This document shows positions 35,512 to 45,198 of a DNA stretch of 64,000 nt, one piece after another; within the stretch, counting starts at the first letter, position 1; every line of letters starts with the position of its first letter. The position numbers were made by a program, and so were the translations under genes. This stretch comes from Halobacillus massiliensis (GTDB lineage: Bacteria > Bacillota > Bacilli > Bacillales > Halobacillaceae): assembly GCF_900166625.1 (NCBI RefSeq), contig NZ_LT800499.1:2769361-2833360 (forward strand). The letters are read 5' to 3'. The notes below the pieces were generated by a model. The model was given only the letters and a program-made list of their open reading frames with translations. It was not told the DNA's origin and made no database searches.

Positions 35512-36648
35512 ATGAAGGCAGTAACGTATCAAGGTATTAAAAATGTTGTAGTCAAAGAAGTTCCAGATCCAAAGATTGAAAAACCAGATGACATGATTAT
35601 TAAAGTAACGAGTACAGCTATATGTGGATCAGATTTACATTTAATTCATGGCATGATTCCTAACCTGCAAGAAAACTATGTTATTGGCCATGAACCAATG
35701 GGGATCGTCGAAGAAGTTGGTCCAGATGTAACTACGCTAAAAAAAGGAGATCGAGTCATTATTCCTTTTAATATAGCCTGCGGTGAATGCTCTTACTGTA
35801 AGAACCATTTGGAAAGCCAATGTGATAATTCTAATGATAATGGTGATATGGGTGCCTATTTCGGATATTCGGGTACGACGGGTGGCTATCCAGGTGGGCA
35901 AGCTGAATATTTAAGAGTACCGTTTGCCAACTTTACTCATTTCAAAATTCCTGAGACTTGTGAAGAACCGGATGAAAAATTAACCGTTATTGCTGATGCG
36001 ATGACTACTGGTTTTTGGAGTGTTGACAATGCAGGCGTAAAGGATGGAGATACAGTTATTGTTTTGGGGTGTGGTCCGGTTGGTCTTTTTGCTCAGAAAT
36101 TCTGTTGGCTAAAAGGAGCAAAACGTGTGATTGCCGTAGATTATGTAAACTATCGATTGCAACACGCCAAACGTACCAACAAAGTTGAAATTGTAAATTT
36201 CGAACACTTTGAAAATGTTGGAATGCATTTGAAAGAGATGACGAAGGGCGGAGCGGACGTTGTCATTGATGCAGTTGGTATGGACGGTAAAATGACTGAT
36301 CTAGAGTTCCTCGCGAGTGGAATGAAGCTACAAGGCGGAGCATTCGGTGCGTTTATCATGGCTTCTCAAGCAGTGCGTAAAGGCGGGACAATCCAAGTTA
36401 CAGGCGTTTACGGTGGCAAATATAATGGATTCCCAATGGGAGATATTATGAACCGTAACGTTAATATTCGCTCTGGACAAGCACCTGTAATTCACTATAT
36501 GCCATATATGTTTGAATTAGTTTCGACCGGAAAAATTGATCCAGGAGACGTTGTTAGTCATGTACTTCCACTTAGTGAAGCAAAGCGTGGCTATGAGATT
36601 TTTGATACAAAAATGGATGATTGTATTAAAGTCGTGTTGAAACCTTGA
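35512..36648 (+). CDS. adhB: Zinc-dependent alcohol dehydrogenase AdhB
   Basis: A 378-residue medium-chain dehydrogenase, identical in length to B. subtilis AdhB. Catalytic zinc residues are in ICGSDLH (Cys38) and GHEPMG (His/Glu near 62-64); the structural zinc site is CGECSYCKNHLESQC (four Cys, near 93-107); GCGPVGL is the NAD-binding turn. The insertion after the Cys loop groups it with formaldehyde dehydrogenase-like enzymes. It sits between two pairs of CotF-like genes, so it probably acts in or on the spore. Substrate unknown. Confidence 0.88.
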   Translation: MKAVTYQGIKNVVVKEVPDPKIEKPDDMIIKVTSTAICGSDLHLIHGMIPNLQENYVIGHEPMGIVEEVGPDVTTLKKGDRVIIPFNIACGECSYCKNHLESQCDNSNDNGDMGAYFGYSGTTGGYPGGQAEYLRVPFANFTHFKIPETCEEPDEKLTVIADAMTTGFWSVDNAGVKDGDTVIVLGCGPVGLFAQKFCWLKGAKRVIAVDYVNYRLQHAKRTNKVEIVNFEHFENVGMHLKEMTKGGADVVIDAVGMDGKMTDLEFLASGMKLQGGAFGAFIMASQAVRKGGTIQVTGVYGGKYNGFPMGDIMNRNVNIRSGQAPVIHYMPYMFELVSTGKIDPGDVVSHVLPLSEAKRGYEIFDTKMDDCIKVVLKP

Positions 36649-36665
36649 GGAAGGAGGTAAAAAAA

Positions 36666-36860
36666 ATGAACTACGCCTTACATGAAGTTCTTGAGGTCCA
36701 TGAAATGGCTGCATTTAAGACCAATTGTTTGACTAAATCCAAAACGATGAAAGGGTTAGTTACAGATCAGCAATTAAAAGATATTATGCAGCAAGACATT
36801 GATGCATCTACGAAACAATTACAAGAATACGCTTCTATCCTTTCCAACGCTCAGCAGTAA
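36666..36860 (+). CDS. yraE: YraE-like spore coat protein
   Basis: A 64-residue paralogue of the first gene in the cluster: HEVLEVHEMAAFKTNCLTKSKTMKGLV, then DIMQQDIDASTKQLQEY. AAGGAGG lies eight bases before ATG 36666 and overlaps the end of adhB; a frame extension of seven codons is unlikely to be used. Cotranscribed with adhB and yraD. Confidence 0.8.
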   Translation: MNYALHEVLEVHEMAAFKTNCLTKSKTMKGLVTDQQLKDIMQQDIDASTKQLQEYASILSNAQQ

Positions 36861-36872
36861 AATAGGAGATGA

Positions 36873-37178
36873 ATGAACATGAAACCAATCATTGAAAAAT
36901 TAACAGGCATGAATGCCCTATCGGATCAAGTGGTTGCAATGGATTTATTGATTGCAGCTAAAAGTGGAGCTAGAAACTATGCCATGGCCGTTACGGAAGC
37001 AGGAACGCCGGAAATTAAAGAAATGCTCACTCGCCATTTAATAGAAGCTCTTGATATGCATGAACAAATTTCTGCTTATATGGAAGAAAAAGGATGGTGC
37101 CATGCTTGGGATACAAACGAACAAATTAATTTAGATTTAAATAATATCAATACAGCATTGAACTTACCCACTCAATAA
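36873..37178 (+). CDS. yraD: YraD-like spore coat protein, CotF family
   Basis: A 101-residue helical protein: VVAMDLLIAAKSGARNYAMAVTEAGTPEIKEML and EKGWCHAWD match the CotF pattern seen in YraF above. Last gene of the spore cluster; a terminator follows. A second ATG two codons later is about as well placed relative to AGGAG. Confidence 0.82.
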   Translation: MNMKPIIEKLTGMNALSDQVVAMDLLIAAKSGARNYAMAVTEAGTPEIKEMLTRHLIEALDMHEQISAYMEEKGWCHAWDTNEQINLDLNNINTALNLPTQ

Positions 37179-37227
37179 AAATAATAGTTAACCAACCAAA
37201 ACTGTTTCTCATAAACCATTTATATTT

Positions 37228-37260
37228 AAAAGAGGGAAATGTACAATTTCCCTCTTTTTT
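37228..37260 (+). terminator. Terminator of yraG-yraD cluster
   Basis: AAAAGAGGGAAAT (37228-37240) pairs perfectly with ATTTCCCTCTTTT (37246-37258), four-base loop, T6 tail. Confidence 0.9.
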
Positions 37261-37395
37261 GCATTTGCCATTTTCTTTTACAATTATGAATTCAATGATT
37301 TCTTTTAGCATAAGAACTAAATTAAGCAAATTACAACCTATTGGTAAAAGGCTTACCCGTTCATATTTTACAAAAAATTGAACCAATTAATTTTA

Positions 37396-38493
37396 TTATG
37401 AAAAGGTAGGAGCAGGAAATTCATCAATTTTCATACGAAGTAAACTATAAGGTTTTTGTCGCAGGTCTTTTCCATAATGAAATCTTGCCTGCCGATGTAA
37501 TTGGTTCACAATAACATACAAATATTGGTCCGGACCAATTGAAAAAGTATCCGGCCACAAAATTCTCGGGTCATGTGCAATTGTTTCCATTATGCCATTC
37601 GGCAATATCTTACGGATACTGTTATTTTCATAATCTCCAGCATAAACGGTTCCTTTTGCATCTGTTATCATTCCATCAGAAGCCCCTTTTTCTCCCCAAT
37701 ACTCCACCTGATATAGTAAATCCATGTCCGATATCGTTCTGTCTCTTAGGGCTTCTGTTGAAATCGAGAACAGATGACGACTGGTAAGTGGGCAGAAAAA
37801 TAAATTTTCTCCATCGGGAGAAATCGCTACACCATCAGATGCCAATCTAAAAGGAGATGTTGAGCCATCTTTGTTTCGGTTCATCAAAATTTCACCTTCT
37901 ACTTTCGGTAAAATATAAGGATCGGGAGAAGTTGAATTTGCTCCATTTAATCGTCTAAATGCGATTCCATTTTCTAAATCTACAACGATAATAGCTCCTG
38001 GTCCTTTGGAAGATGAATCGGTTATATATGCATAACCCGCATTTCCAACACGAAAATCAAATCGGACATCATTCAGGTAAGTAGTGGGGAGGACAACATC
38101 TTCTGTGAAGGTATATACTCTTCTAATTGTATTGGTTTTTAAATCAACAGCGACTAATTTTGCCCCACCTTTTATGGGTTCAGAAAAATTGGGTGCCGCT
38201 GTATCTAATACCCAAAGTGTTCCCCTGCCATCGGTAACTACACTTTGGACACTGATGAAAGACATTGTGATATTCCCTGGGTCAATCAAATTGGTTTCGT
38301 AACTAGGATAAGGTCGCAATTGATCCCCAACAATTTCGGCAACCGTAAATTTTACATCGTCGCCCCATTTTGGAAAGCAAATGAAAATACGACCGTTTTC
38401 TGACACACTAACACCTGTAGGCATTGCCCCATTAAATGCATAAATCAGTTCTAACTTACCGAAATATTTCTCCATAGGTAACATTGGTTCCAT
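37396..38493 (-). CDS. Major royal jelly protein (MRJP/Yellow) family protein
   Basis: A 365-residue beta-propeller-type protein: PTGVSVSENGRIFICFPKWGDD near 26, LWVLDTAAPNF near 93, GYAYITDSSSKGPGAIIVVDL near 155, GVAISPDGENLFFCPLTSRHL near 220 and a C-terminal YVIVNQLHR. These are the repeated Yellow/MRJP blocks. No signal peptide is visible, so it is probably cytoplasmic. Bacterial members may act as lactonase-like enzymes, but function is unproved. ATG 38493 follows GGTGAGGTGG. Confidence 0.85.
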   Translation of the reverse strand: MEPMLPMEKYFGKLELIYAFNGAMPTGVSVSENGRIFICFPKWGDDVKFTVAEIVGDQLRPYPSYETNLIDPGNITMSFISVQSVVTDGRGTLWVLDTAAPNFSEPIKGGAKLVAVDLKTNTIRRVYTFTEDVVLPTTYLNDVRFDFRVGNAGYAYITDSSSKGPGAIIVVDLENGIAFRRLNGANSTSPDPYILPKVEGEILMNRNKDGSTSPFRLASDGVAISPDGENLFFCPLTSRHLFSISTEALRDRTISDMDLLYQVEYWGEKGASDGMITDAKGTVYAGDYENNSIRKILPNGIMETIAHDPRILWPDTFSIGPDQYLYVIVNQLHRQARFHYGKDLRQKPYSLLRMKIDEFPAPTFS

Positions 38494-39285
38494 AATATCC
38501 ACCTCACCAATTTCGTACTGGATATCACTATATATGATTAGAATTTTTTCTAGTGCCTGGTTCTTACGGTGTATTCATACTAAACGAGAAAAATGGAATA
38601 AAACAACCATGATAGTGAATCGAAGGAACGAACGTATCAAGCACATTACCATTTTTATTTGACTGTTTTTACTAAAACGTCAGGAGAATGTATTTTATCA
38701 CTAACCTCCTCTAGGGAATTAATAAGTAAGCTAGCCCCGTCGATTAATATCTGGAAAGGCAATACCGTTAGCTTTGGTTAATATTAGTTTGTCATAAACC
38801 ACCAACATACAACTGAAAATCGTTAATAATAAGACTCTTTGAAAAATATATTACTAAACTACTCTTAGCATAATAAGTGATAGCCAATGTACAGTTATTG
38901 CCCCCGATTGCTTAATAAGAGGATTGAGGTGCCGCCCATACCCTTTTTGACAAGAATAGCTATCAATAGAAAATGAAATCCCTTATATACTAGACTTACC
39001 AGCTAACCAAGATACTTTTTTGATAAATAATACATGGATGGACATGAGTATTCTTCAGTTAAAATCCAGTAATTGAATTAAGCTGATTGTAAAGAACTTA
39101 AAAGGACTCCAATCATCGCTAATCCCGCAATAGTCCCGATTAAAACGGTTGGCACTCAGAAGTTCTATGAACTTATGAGCGTCCTCTTCCATATTCCGTT
39201 CATACCTCTGCTTGCGGACCAAAAAACCCTGAACTTTTTATGGGCTTGAGTCGACTCTTTGCGTTCTGAGCGCAAGATGGATGGA
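38494..39285. other. Intergenic region with duplicated, decayed segment
   Basis: About 790 bases without an intact gene. The right half contains the partial benE-linked duplication at 38931-39154. The left half (38640-38830) shows short broken reading frames on the minus strand that may be gene remnants. Confidence 0.6.
38931..39154 (-). pseudogene. Partial copy of benE gene and its 3' flank
   Basis: 38931-39078 matches 52731-52873 (downstream of benE) with small gaps. Directly after it 39080-39154 matches 53113-53187 (inside benE) with three or so mismatches over 75 bases. The intervening 240 bases present in the intact copy are missing here. Same orientation as the intact copy, so these are direct repeats about 13.8 kb apart. 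Confidence 0.75.
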
Positions 39286-40377
39286 TCAATTTTTGATATC
39301 TGTTAGTGGTTGGATTTTAAGGTCATAATCGACTTTGACCACCATCTGCTCCCATTTGTCTAACCATTCTTTTTCATCAAGAGGTTTTGAGAAAGGTCTC
39401 AAGGTATACTTTCCGAATTGTATAGGGTCAGCTTTAGTCTCTTGAAGCTTTTTTAAAAACTCGGTAGTCTGTTTTTCCAAATATGATTCAACTTCCGCCT
39501 CGAATCTTGAAAGGTCCTCCCGGTTGAGCAATTTTTGTTCCCGGCCAATCTCATCAAGCCGACCGTTCAATTGGACATTGAGCTTCAGTTCAGAATATGT
39601 TTGATCTATATTCACTTGGACATTTGCTTTCACATGGCCCAGAACAAAAGATAAGTCACGGATCGGAAAATACTTTAAAAAGTGATCATTGGTGATAAGC
39701 TGGTAAATTTGCTCTTCCGTGTTGTTCGTGGTTTCGATCAATTTGTCATTTTTAAAAATGCCAGTACCTTGATATTTGAAATCTTCACCACTCGCTTCAA
39801 ATACAGGCAATACTGGAGAATGCGCTGGAGAATGAAGATCTTTCATAAATTCATGCAAATTTACAACGGTTAACTTTCCTTGATTGTCGTAATGCTTGAA
39901 CATCCGATAGAGATAATAATCCAGGTTTTCTTGTACTCCCAGTTGACTGTTAATGTACTCATCAAAATCCCCTCTTACAATGACTAGATACACACGTTTA
40001 GAAATATCAGGATCTGTCGAAATCGTTTCAATCAATGGCCTGATCCCTTCTGTTGCAATTTCATCACTGATCAACAGCATCCGGAGTTGTCCAACTTTCA
40101 ATTCTCTATAATATTTTAAATTGAAACCCTGAAGACCTTCTTTTAACAAGTCGACTTGAACAGTCAAAAGGCGTTTCTTTTCTTGTACAAGGGGAGGTAT
40201 TACAGTGCTCATTCTGAAGTTCTCCCCCTCATTCTCCCCCTCCCCTTTCTGAATCGACCAAAAAGTCACGGGTGCAATTTCTTCAATCAGATTTTTTTCT
40301 ACAATAGGCGAACAACCAGATAAAACGAACATATAAACAAAAATAACGAAAATTATTCGGGTATGTTTATGTTTCAT
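39286..40377 (-). CDS. Ger(x)C family germinant receptor lipoprotein
   Basis: The C-subunit of a GerA-type spore germinant receptor, on the outer face of the inner spore membrane. Signal peptide and lipobox LSGC near residue 20, then a typical GerAC body with IEEIAPVTFWSIQKGE and TSGTGIFKNDKL-like VFEASGEDFKYQGTGIF near 195. About 363 residues, normal. ATG 40377 lies one base beyond the B-subunit stop, with AAAGGGG ten bases upstream. Last gene of the three-gene receptor operon. Confidence 0.9.
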   Translation of the reverse strand: MKHKHTRIIFVIFVYMFVLSGCSPIVEKNLIEEIAPVTFWSIQKGEGENEGENFRMSTVIPPLVQEKKRLLTVQVDLLKEGLQGFNLKYYRELKVGQLRMLLISDEIATEGIRPLIETISTDPDISKRVYLVIVRGDFDEYINSQLGVQENLDYYLYRMFKHYDNQGKLTVVNLHEFMKDLHSPAHSPVLPVFEASGEDFKYQGTGIFKNDKLIETTNNTEEQIYQLITNDHFLKYFPIRDLSFVLGHVKANVQVNIDQTYSELKLNVQLNGRLDEIGREQKLLNREDLSRFEAEVESYLEKQTTEFLKKLQETKADPIQFGKYTLRPFSKPLDEKEWLDKWEQMVVKVDYDLKIQPLTDIKN

Positions 40378-40378
40378 A

Positions 40379-41494
40379 CTAGCCACGCCCCTTTCGCTTT
40401 AAAGAGATGAACAGAAGTAATGGTACTAGTAAGTAAGTGAGTGCTCCTGCCCATATCTCCAGCTCTAACAAAATATTTTGGTTAGTTGCCTTTTTCCACA
40501 ACAATTCATTATTTATGAATAAACAAATGAATAAGATACCATAGCAAATGGCGAGCCCTGATTTAGTCGTTTGATCTTCCGATTTTTTCAGAGTAATACG
40601 AGCCGCACCATAAAAAATCAACATAAAGAGTGATATGGCGAATACAAAGTTAATTAAATAAACAGAGATTAAAATCATATCAATTCTTTCAAAAACTGGA
40701 GATTCCAGGTAACGCATCATTTCCATCATTGGGAATCTGCTTTCTTCTAGATAATGTGCTCCGAAAAAGAACAAAGATGCAATAAACAGAAACACATATT
40801 CAAAAATGGTAAATGCGTTTCCAATTGTCATGTATGAAAATATTTTTTTTCTCGTATTGAACCAAGGTGCAAGTAAAACCAAATATTCAGGCCCTGATAA
40901 GGCTGAACAAATAAATAGAACACCTTTCCATGATTTCATCGTCCATTCATAAGGTATTAACGGAAACAGATCTTGTATAGTATTAGAAGGTAGAAAGAGG
41001 AAGTTGAATAATAACAAAAACATCCACGATGTACATAAAAAAGCAATGACGACGAATCGTATCGTAGTGGTCATTCCATGTGAACTAACGTACCAGCAAA
41101 TAATCAAAATGAATAAAATCATCCAATTCGTATTCAAGGAAGGAAAGATGAAATATTGAGTTACTTCTATATATCCGAGAGTTATTACTGTTATTTTTAA
41201 TAATATAAATCCCAATCCTATGAAAGCTAGTAACCGTATCGATCGCTCACCAAAAAGTTCTACAAATCCTTCGTATCCTTTAGATGCATAGATGGAAGTG
41301 AACCATTTCGATAACATGAAAATACTGATTTGTGATAGTAATCCTACGAGGATGATAACCCAAATCCTATAGGGATATATAAGAAAAACGGGCATGATGA
41401 TCACAAAATATAACATTTGCATTCTGTTCACCATCAAAGTGACATAAACACCGTTCAATGAAGAGGTTTTCTCAAACAATGAAAATACACTCAA
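40379..41494 (-). CDS. GerAB-type germinant receptor permease
   Basis: A 371-residue protein with ten membrane helices belonging to the APC-like spore germination permeases (GerAB). In known receptors this subunit binds the germinant. It starts at TTG 41494 with AAGGAG eight bases upstream and lies four bases after the A-subunit gene. The ligand cannot be predicted. Confidence 0.9.
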   Translation of the reverse strand: MSVFSLFEKTSSLNGVYVTLMVNRMQMLYFVIIMPVFLIYPYRIWVIILVGLLSQISIFMLSKWFTSIYASKGYEGFVELFGERSIRLLAFIGLGFILLKITVITLGYIEVTQYFIFPSLNTNWMILFILIICWYVSSHGMTTTIRFVVIAFLCTSWMFLLLFNFLFLPSNTIQDLFPLIPYEWTMKSWKGVLFICSALSGPEYLVLLAPWFNTRKKIFSYMTIGNAFTIFEYVFLFIASLFFFGAHYLEESRFPMMEMMRYLESPVFERIDMILISVYLINFVFAISLFMLIFYGAARITLKKSEDQTTKSGLAICYGILFICLFINNELLWKKATNQNILLELEIWAGALTYLLVPLLLFISLKRKGRG

Positions 41495-41498
41495 GATA

Positions 41499-42980
41499 TC
41501 ATCTCCTTCGTTTATAACGCCACTTCTGCAATGGATGGAGAGCCTCCGGTCTTGTTTTCATCCAATGCAAGGGACCACGGATAAATAGATCGAGCCAATC
41601 TTTTCCATAAAAAGGAGTAACAGGTGCAAAATATGGTTGTCTTAAGGAAGTAAGTACATTCAAATGGACAAAAAGTAAAATAATACCCATGAAAATACCC
41701 ATTACTCCAAGATAAGAAGCAAGGACCAATATTATAAACTGAATCAATGCGTTCGCTTTGGTCATCAAGTAATTTGGCACTAAAAATGATGCGATAGCAG
41801 AAATACCAACAATAACGATCAAAACTTGACTGGCGAACCCTGCTTCTACACTAGCTTGTCCTACCACGATACCACCGATCACACCTAGCATTTGACCAGA
41901 TTTGGTAGGCATTCGTAGACTTGCTTCTTTTATGACTTCAAGTGTCAGCAACATAAGAAGCGCTTCCCAAAATGGAGTTAGTGGCAATTGAGTTCTCGTA
42001 TCCACAAGAACGAATAGAATTTGTAAGGGAATCATCTGATAATGATGTGTCGCTAAAGCAACATATATTGGAATCATCAGCAAGGAGAGCATGAAACTAA
42101 AATATCTTAACATCCGCAGGAAGCTAGCCACGACCCAGCGATTAATATAATCCTCAGGTGATTGAAACAAATGGAAAAAGCTGATCGGGGCATTTAGGGC
42201 AAAAGGTGTATTATCCACGAGAATGGTAACTTTTCCAACGCCCAATGAGTGAGCACACACATCAGGACGGTCAGTCTGTTGAAACTGTGGAAACAAACTG
42301 TGTTTATGGTCTTCCATAAACGCTGCTAATTGGGAGGAGTCAAGAATCTGATCATAGTCGATACTCTCGATTTTCTCCCTAGCAATAGAAATGTGATCCG
42401 GATTCGTCAAACCCTCAATATACATTAGAATAACCTTTGTTTCAGTTTGTGATCCTACCGTGAATTTCTCTGATTTTAAGGAAGTTAGTGGCAGCCTTCT
42501 ACGGATCAATGTAATATTCTGGTCTAAGTTTTCAGTGAAACTGTCTTTGGCTCCATAAAGAATTGTTTCTGTTTCAGACGTTTCTATCCCACGTCCCGTT
42601 GAATCTTTAAGACTGACAGCATACACTTGGTTTTCAATGGTGTCCAAGAGTAGGATTGCTCCCAACATCAATACATTTTCAGCCTCTTTCAACGTTGAAA
42701 TATCTGTAACTTTAGAGACAGAAATACAATCTGAAATCTTTTTATAATTACAGTGCCGTAAAGGTTCAATTACAGCTTCATTTAATCTTTCTTTATCAAT
42801 CAATGTTTCTATGTATATCAATACAAATGACTTATGGTTATGGGTTTGATGTTCGATTATTTTAGCGTCTTCCATATTGTCTACGCGTTCACGGAGAACC
42901 TCTAGTGTGACAGGGGTATTGTGGCTATTTTCCGTTTGATTTCCTCCCCCTGTACTCTTCCTCTTCTTAAACATAAACAT
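41499..42980 (-). CDS. GerAA-type germinant receptor subunit
   Basis: About 493 residues: a soluble N-terminal domain of roughly 240 residues, then five or so helices. Family blocks: LRERVDNMEDAKII, the conserved IRRRLPLTSLKSEKF, FALNAPISFFHLFQSPEDYI, PLTPFWEALLMLLTLEVIKEASLRMP and GIVVGQASVEAGF. A-subunits assemble into the receptor's ion channel. AGGAG lies four bases before ATG 42980 and ten before the ATG two codons later; either may be used. First gene of the ger operon. Confidence 0.9.
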   Translation of the reverse strand: MFMFKKRKSTGGGNQTENSHNTPVTLEVLRERVDNMEDAKIIEHQTHNHKSFVLIYIETLIDKERLNEAVIEPLRHCNYKKISDCISVSKVTDISTLKEAENVLMLGAILLLDTIENQVYAVSLKDSTGRGIETSETETILYGAKDSFTENLDQNITLIRRRLPLTSLKSEKFTVGSQTETKVILMYIEGLTNPDHISIAREKIESIDYDQILDSSQLAAFMEDHKHSLFPQFQQTDRPDVCAHSLGVGKVTILVDNTPFALNAPISFFHLFQSPEDYINRWVVASFLRMLRYFSFMLSLLMIPIYVALATHHYQMIPLQILFVLVDTRTQLPLTPFWEALLMLLTLEVIKEASLRMPTKSGQMLGVIGGIVVGQASVEAGFASQVLIVIVGISAIASFLVPNYLMTKANALIQFIILVLASYLGVMGIFMGIILLFVHLNVLTSLRQPYFAPVTPFYGKDWLDLFIRGPLHWMKTRPEALHPLQKWRYKRRR

Positions 42981-43200
42981 CAATCTCCTAATAAGATAAT
43001 GTATATACACCTTCCTTATTGTGTTCAGTTTCAGACAATTTATACTAACAGAAAATGACATAGACCCAGAAAACCACCAAGTGCTCTTAGCGGTTTATCG
43101 TACTTTTCCTTTTTTCCAGACCCTGGCAGGACCAGGGTAATTATGATGACTAGCAATCCAGTTACAAAATAAAATGACACAGAGTGTGAATTCTGTGCCA

Positions 43201-43668
43201 TTAGGGTTTGGTTACTATTAAAATAATCTTATAAATGATAAACCCGATCACTAAACCAGGAACTAAAAAGAGCATAGGTAAAAAAATCGGTCCAATTAAA
43301 AAGCCAAAAATCTTTATTTTAACAGAATAAATTAATCCAACGGTTACAAAAAAAGCTCCGAATAAAAAAGGAAGGTAAGAAATAGAAGTTGTTTCACCTT
43401 CTGCATCACGGTAGGCATCCCACATTGTAAACATATATAGACAAGGATAAAACATAAGCCATTGATAATCAGGTGTTTCAATAGCTGTGTTTATTTCCCC
43501 CAAAAAAGAGTACATAATAGTTAAATTAAAATTACTTTGAACGTTTACTATAATCTCTAAAAGGAGAAAGACTGTTCCCTTCACAATCTTTCCATTTAAG
43601 ATCTGACCGAATCCAGGTAATGCTATACTCCATAATAAAGCCTCATGTTTTTTAGGCTTTCTACCCAT
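43201..43668 (-). CDS. Small multi-helix membrane protein, TM2-like
   Basis: A 155-residue protein with four predicted helices. The N-terminus (KKHEALLWSIALPGFGQILNGKIVKG) resembles the TM2-domain start, followed by WLMFYPCLYMFTMWDAYRDA. Similar proteins are common in spore-formers; function unknown. It follows the DUF3231 gene by five bases and is probably cotranscribed with it. Confidence 0.75.
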   Translation of the reverse strand: MGRKPKKHEALLWSIALPGFGQILNGKIVKGTVFLLLEIIVNVQSNFNLTIMYSFLGEINTAIETPDYQWLMFYPCLYMFTMWDAYRDAEGETTSISYLPFLFGAFFVTVGLIYSVKIKIFGFLIGPIFLPMLFLVPGLVIGFIIYKIILIVTKP

Positions 43669-43673
43669 ATCAT

Positions 43674-44762
43674 CTAAGACCCTTCATTTCTTGTGCTTCC
43701 ATCAGACTTTTTAGATAATTTTTTACGGTCAGCAGCAGTAGGTAGTTCCTCCAACCACCCATGATTTATCATCATATTCATTCCTTGTTTAGCATATTTA
43801 CCAATTCCTGCTGCCAACTTAGTAAACTTAAAGTGTAAGTCATGTCTCAAGATTTCTGAAATAGCTGAACCGTAATTTTTTATCCCAATTGCATTAGATA
43901 AAACCGTATGATACATTAACAGCTTATCTGAAAATGGCGAAGATGTAGAATCTGTGACATGAGTATCCATCAATTTAGGAGTTGGGAGATCCTCATTCAT
44001 AAGCAATTCTCCTAATTCCTTTATTTGTCCTTCTGCTAATGAAGATCCTTCTCGAAAATACTTTTTCAAGTTATCAGAAGATGCAACCTGGCTAAATGCG
44101 GTCATTAATGCTTTTCCTAATGTGTTTGTATTTATGTTAACCTGTAAATGTTTAATTTCTAATGCAGTAACAGGTCTTTGTTTCCCAGCAATTAAAGAAA
44201 TAAAAGATTTACTTTCAACAAAATCAACTTTTTTAGGATATGGAATGTGTGGCGGTGATATATCCATTCCTTTAGATAGTAGTAAATAAATTCCGTATTT
44301 ATATGTTTTTATTGTGTCTTGAATACACATATCAAAATAATCAACTAAATCATACCTTGATGCATTAGATAGAGAGTCACCATATTTTGACAACCCTACT
44401 CTTGACATTTCTATTATATAAAACACCATAAACAAGTCACTAAAAAGTCGCGGTGCTCCGTTACGAACATCTTGTTCACCAAAACCAACGGGAACAGGAA
44501 TATTTTCCTTCGTATAAATTTCTTTAATTAAATTAAGGTGTTTTTTTGAAATATCTGATGCAAATACTATAAAATCCCTGATTTCATCATCTTCTACCAC
44601 TTGAAGATAATGTTTAAATACACAGTGAAATAAAGAATCTCCGAGATAATTATTAAACAAATCACCAATTTCTGATGCAGTTAATTTTTTATGTTGTTGA
44701 TGTTCTTTTACATGTGCCATAACTTTTTTTTCTATTTGAGATGATATTTTATTTGCATCCAT
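43674..44762 (-). CDS. DUF3231 family protein, two-repeat
   Basis: A 362-residue helical protein made of two related halves of about 170 residues (first: LTASEIGDLFNNYLGDSLFHCVFKHY; second: VTALEIKHLQVNINTNTLGKALMTAFSQ). The ferritin-like helix pattern and a C-terminal Lys/Ser tail fit DUF3231, found almost only in spore-forming bacteria. GGAGGG lies eight bases before ATG 44762. Function unknown, possibly spore associated. Confidence 0.82.
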   Translation of the reverse strand: MDANKISSQIEKKVMAHVKEHQQHKKLTASEIGDLFNNYLGDSLFHCVFKHYLQVVEDDEIRDFIVFASDISKKHLNLIKEIYTKENIPVPVGFGEQDVRNGAPRLFSDLFMVFYIIEMSRVGLSKYGDSLSNASRYDLVDYFDMCIQDTIKTYKYGIYLLLSKGMDISPPHIPYPKKVDFVESKSFISLIAGKQRPVTALEIKHLQVNINTNTLGKALMTAFSQVASSDNLKKYFREGSSLAEGQIKELGELLMNEDLPTPKLMDTHVTDSTSSPFSDKLLMYHTVLSNAIGIKNYGSAISEILRHDLHFKFTKLAAGIGKYAKQGMNMMINHGWLEELPTAADRKKLSKKSDGSTRNEGS

Positions 44763-44913
44763 CAAAGATTCCCTCCATAAACTAAGCTATATTGTTAGTA
44801 TTAACTAAGGAATTCAAATTATAATTTAAATGCATATAATTTCTCATTTCAATATACTAAGCCGTTTTAAGTATCCCACCCTGTATCCCCCGGCTCCTAT
44901 TTAAGAATAAAAG

Positions 44914-44952
44914 AAAGCCTCTCAAAAGTTTATGAACTCTTGAGAGGCTTTT
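44914..44952. terminator. Bidirectional terminator
   Basis: AAAGCCTCTCAA (44914-44925) pairs with 44940-44951. A-run and T-run flank the stem. Confidence 0.75.
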
Positions 44953-45123
44953 ACATTTAGTAAACGATTTTAAAACCAAGTCATAATCCCACCATTCTGC
45001 CTATTCACTCGCTTCTAAAAAACAATATCAGACCATATAGAAATATTAATAACAAGGTTTTTCTTAAAAAGTAAATTGATTAAAACACAAATATACATCA
45101 ATAAAATACCAAACTCTATGTAA

Positions 45124-45174
45124 GAGGATGCTTCAAAAGGTTTTCCTCAACCTTTTAAGCACCTCCTCTTTTTC
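45124..45174. terminator. Terminator hairpin beyond the SDR gene
   Basis: Long interrupted stem with AAAAGGTT/AACCTTTT core around TTCCTC. T-run on the plus strand; it lies 25 bases past the stop of the minus-strand SDR gene. Confidence 0.6.
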
Positions 45175-45198
45175 AGTTTATCCCATTTAACCTCCTGA

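Larger units (their letters stand above)
44763..45198. other. Intergenic with two terminator hairpins
   Basis: About 430 bases. A 12-bp stem (AAAGCCTCTCAA with TTGAGAGGCTTT) lies at 44914-44952 and can act in both directions. A longer hairpin at 45124-45174 (GAGG-TGCTT-AAAAGGTT with its complement) is followed on plus by T5. No gene between them. Confidence 0.65.
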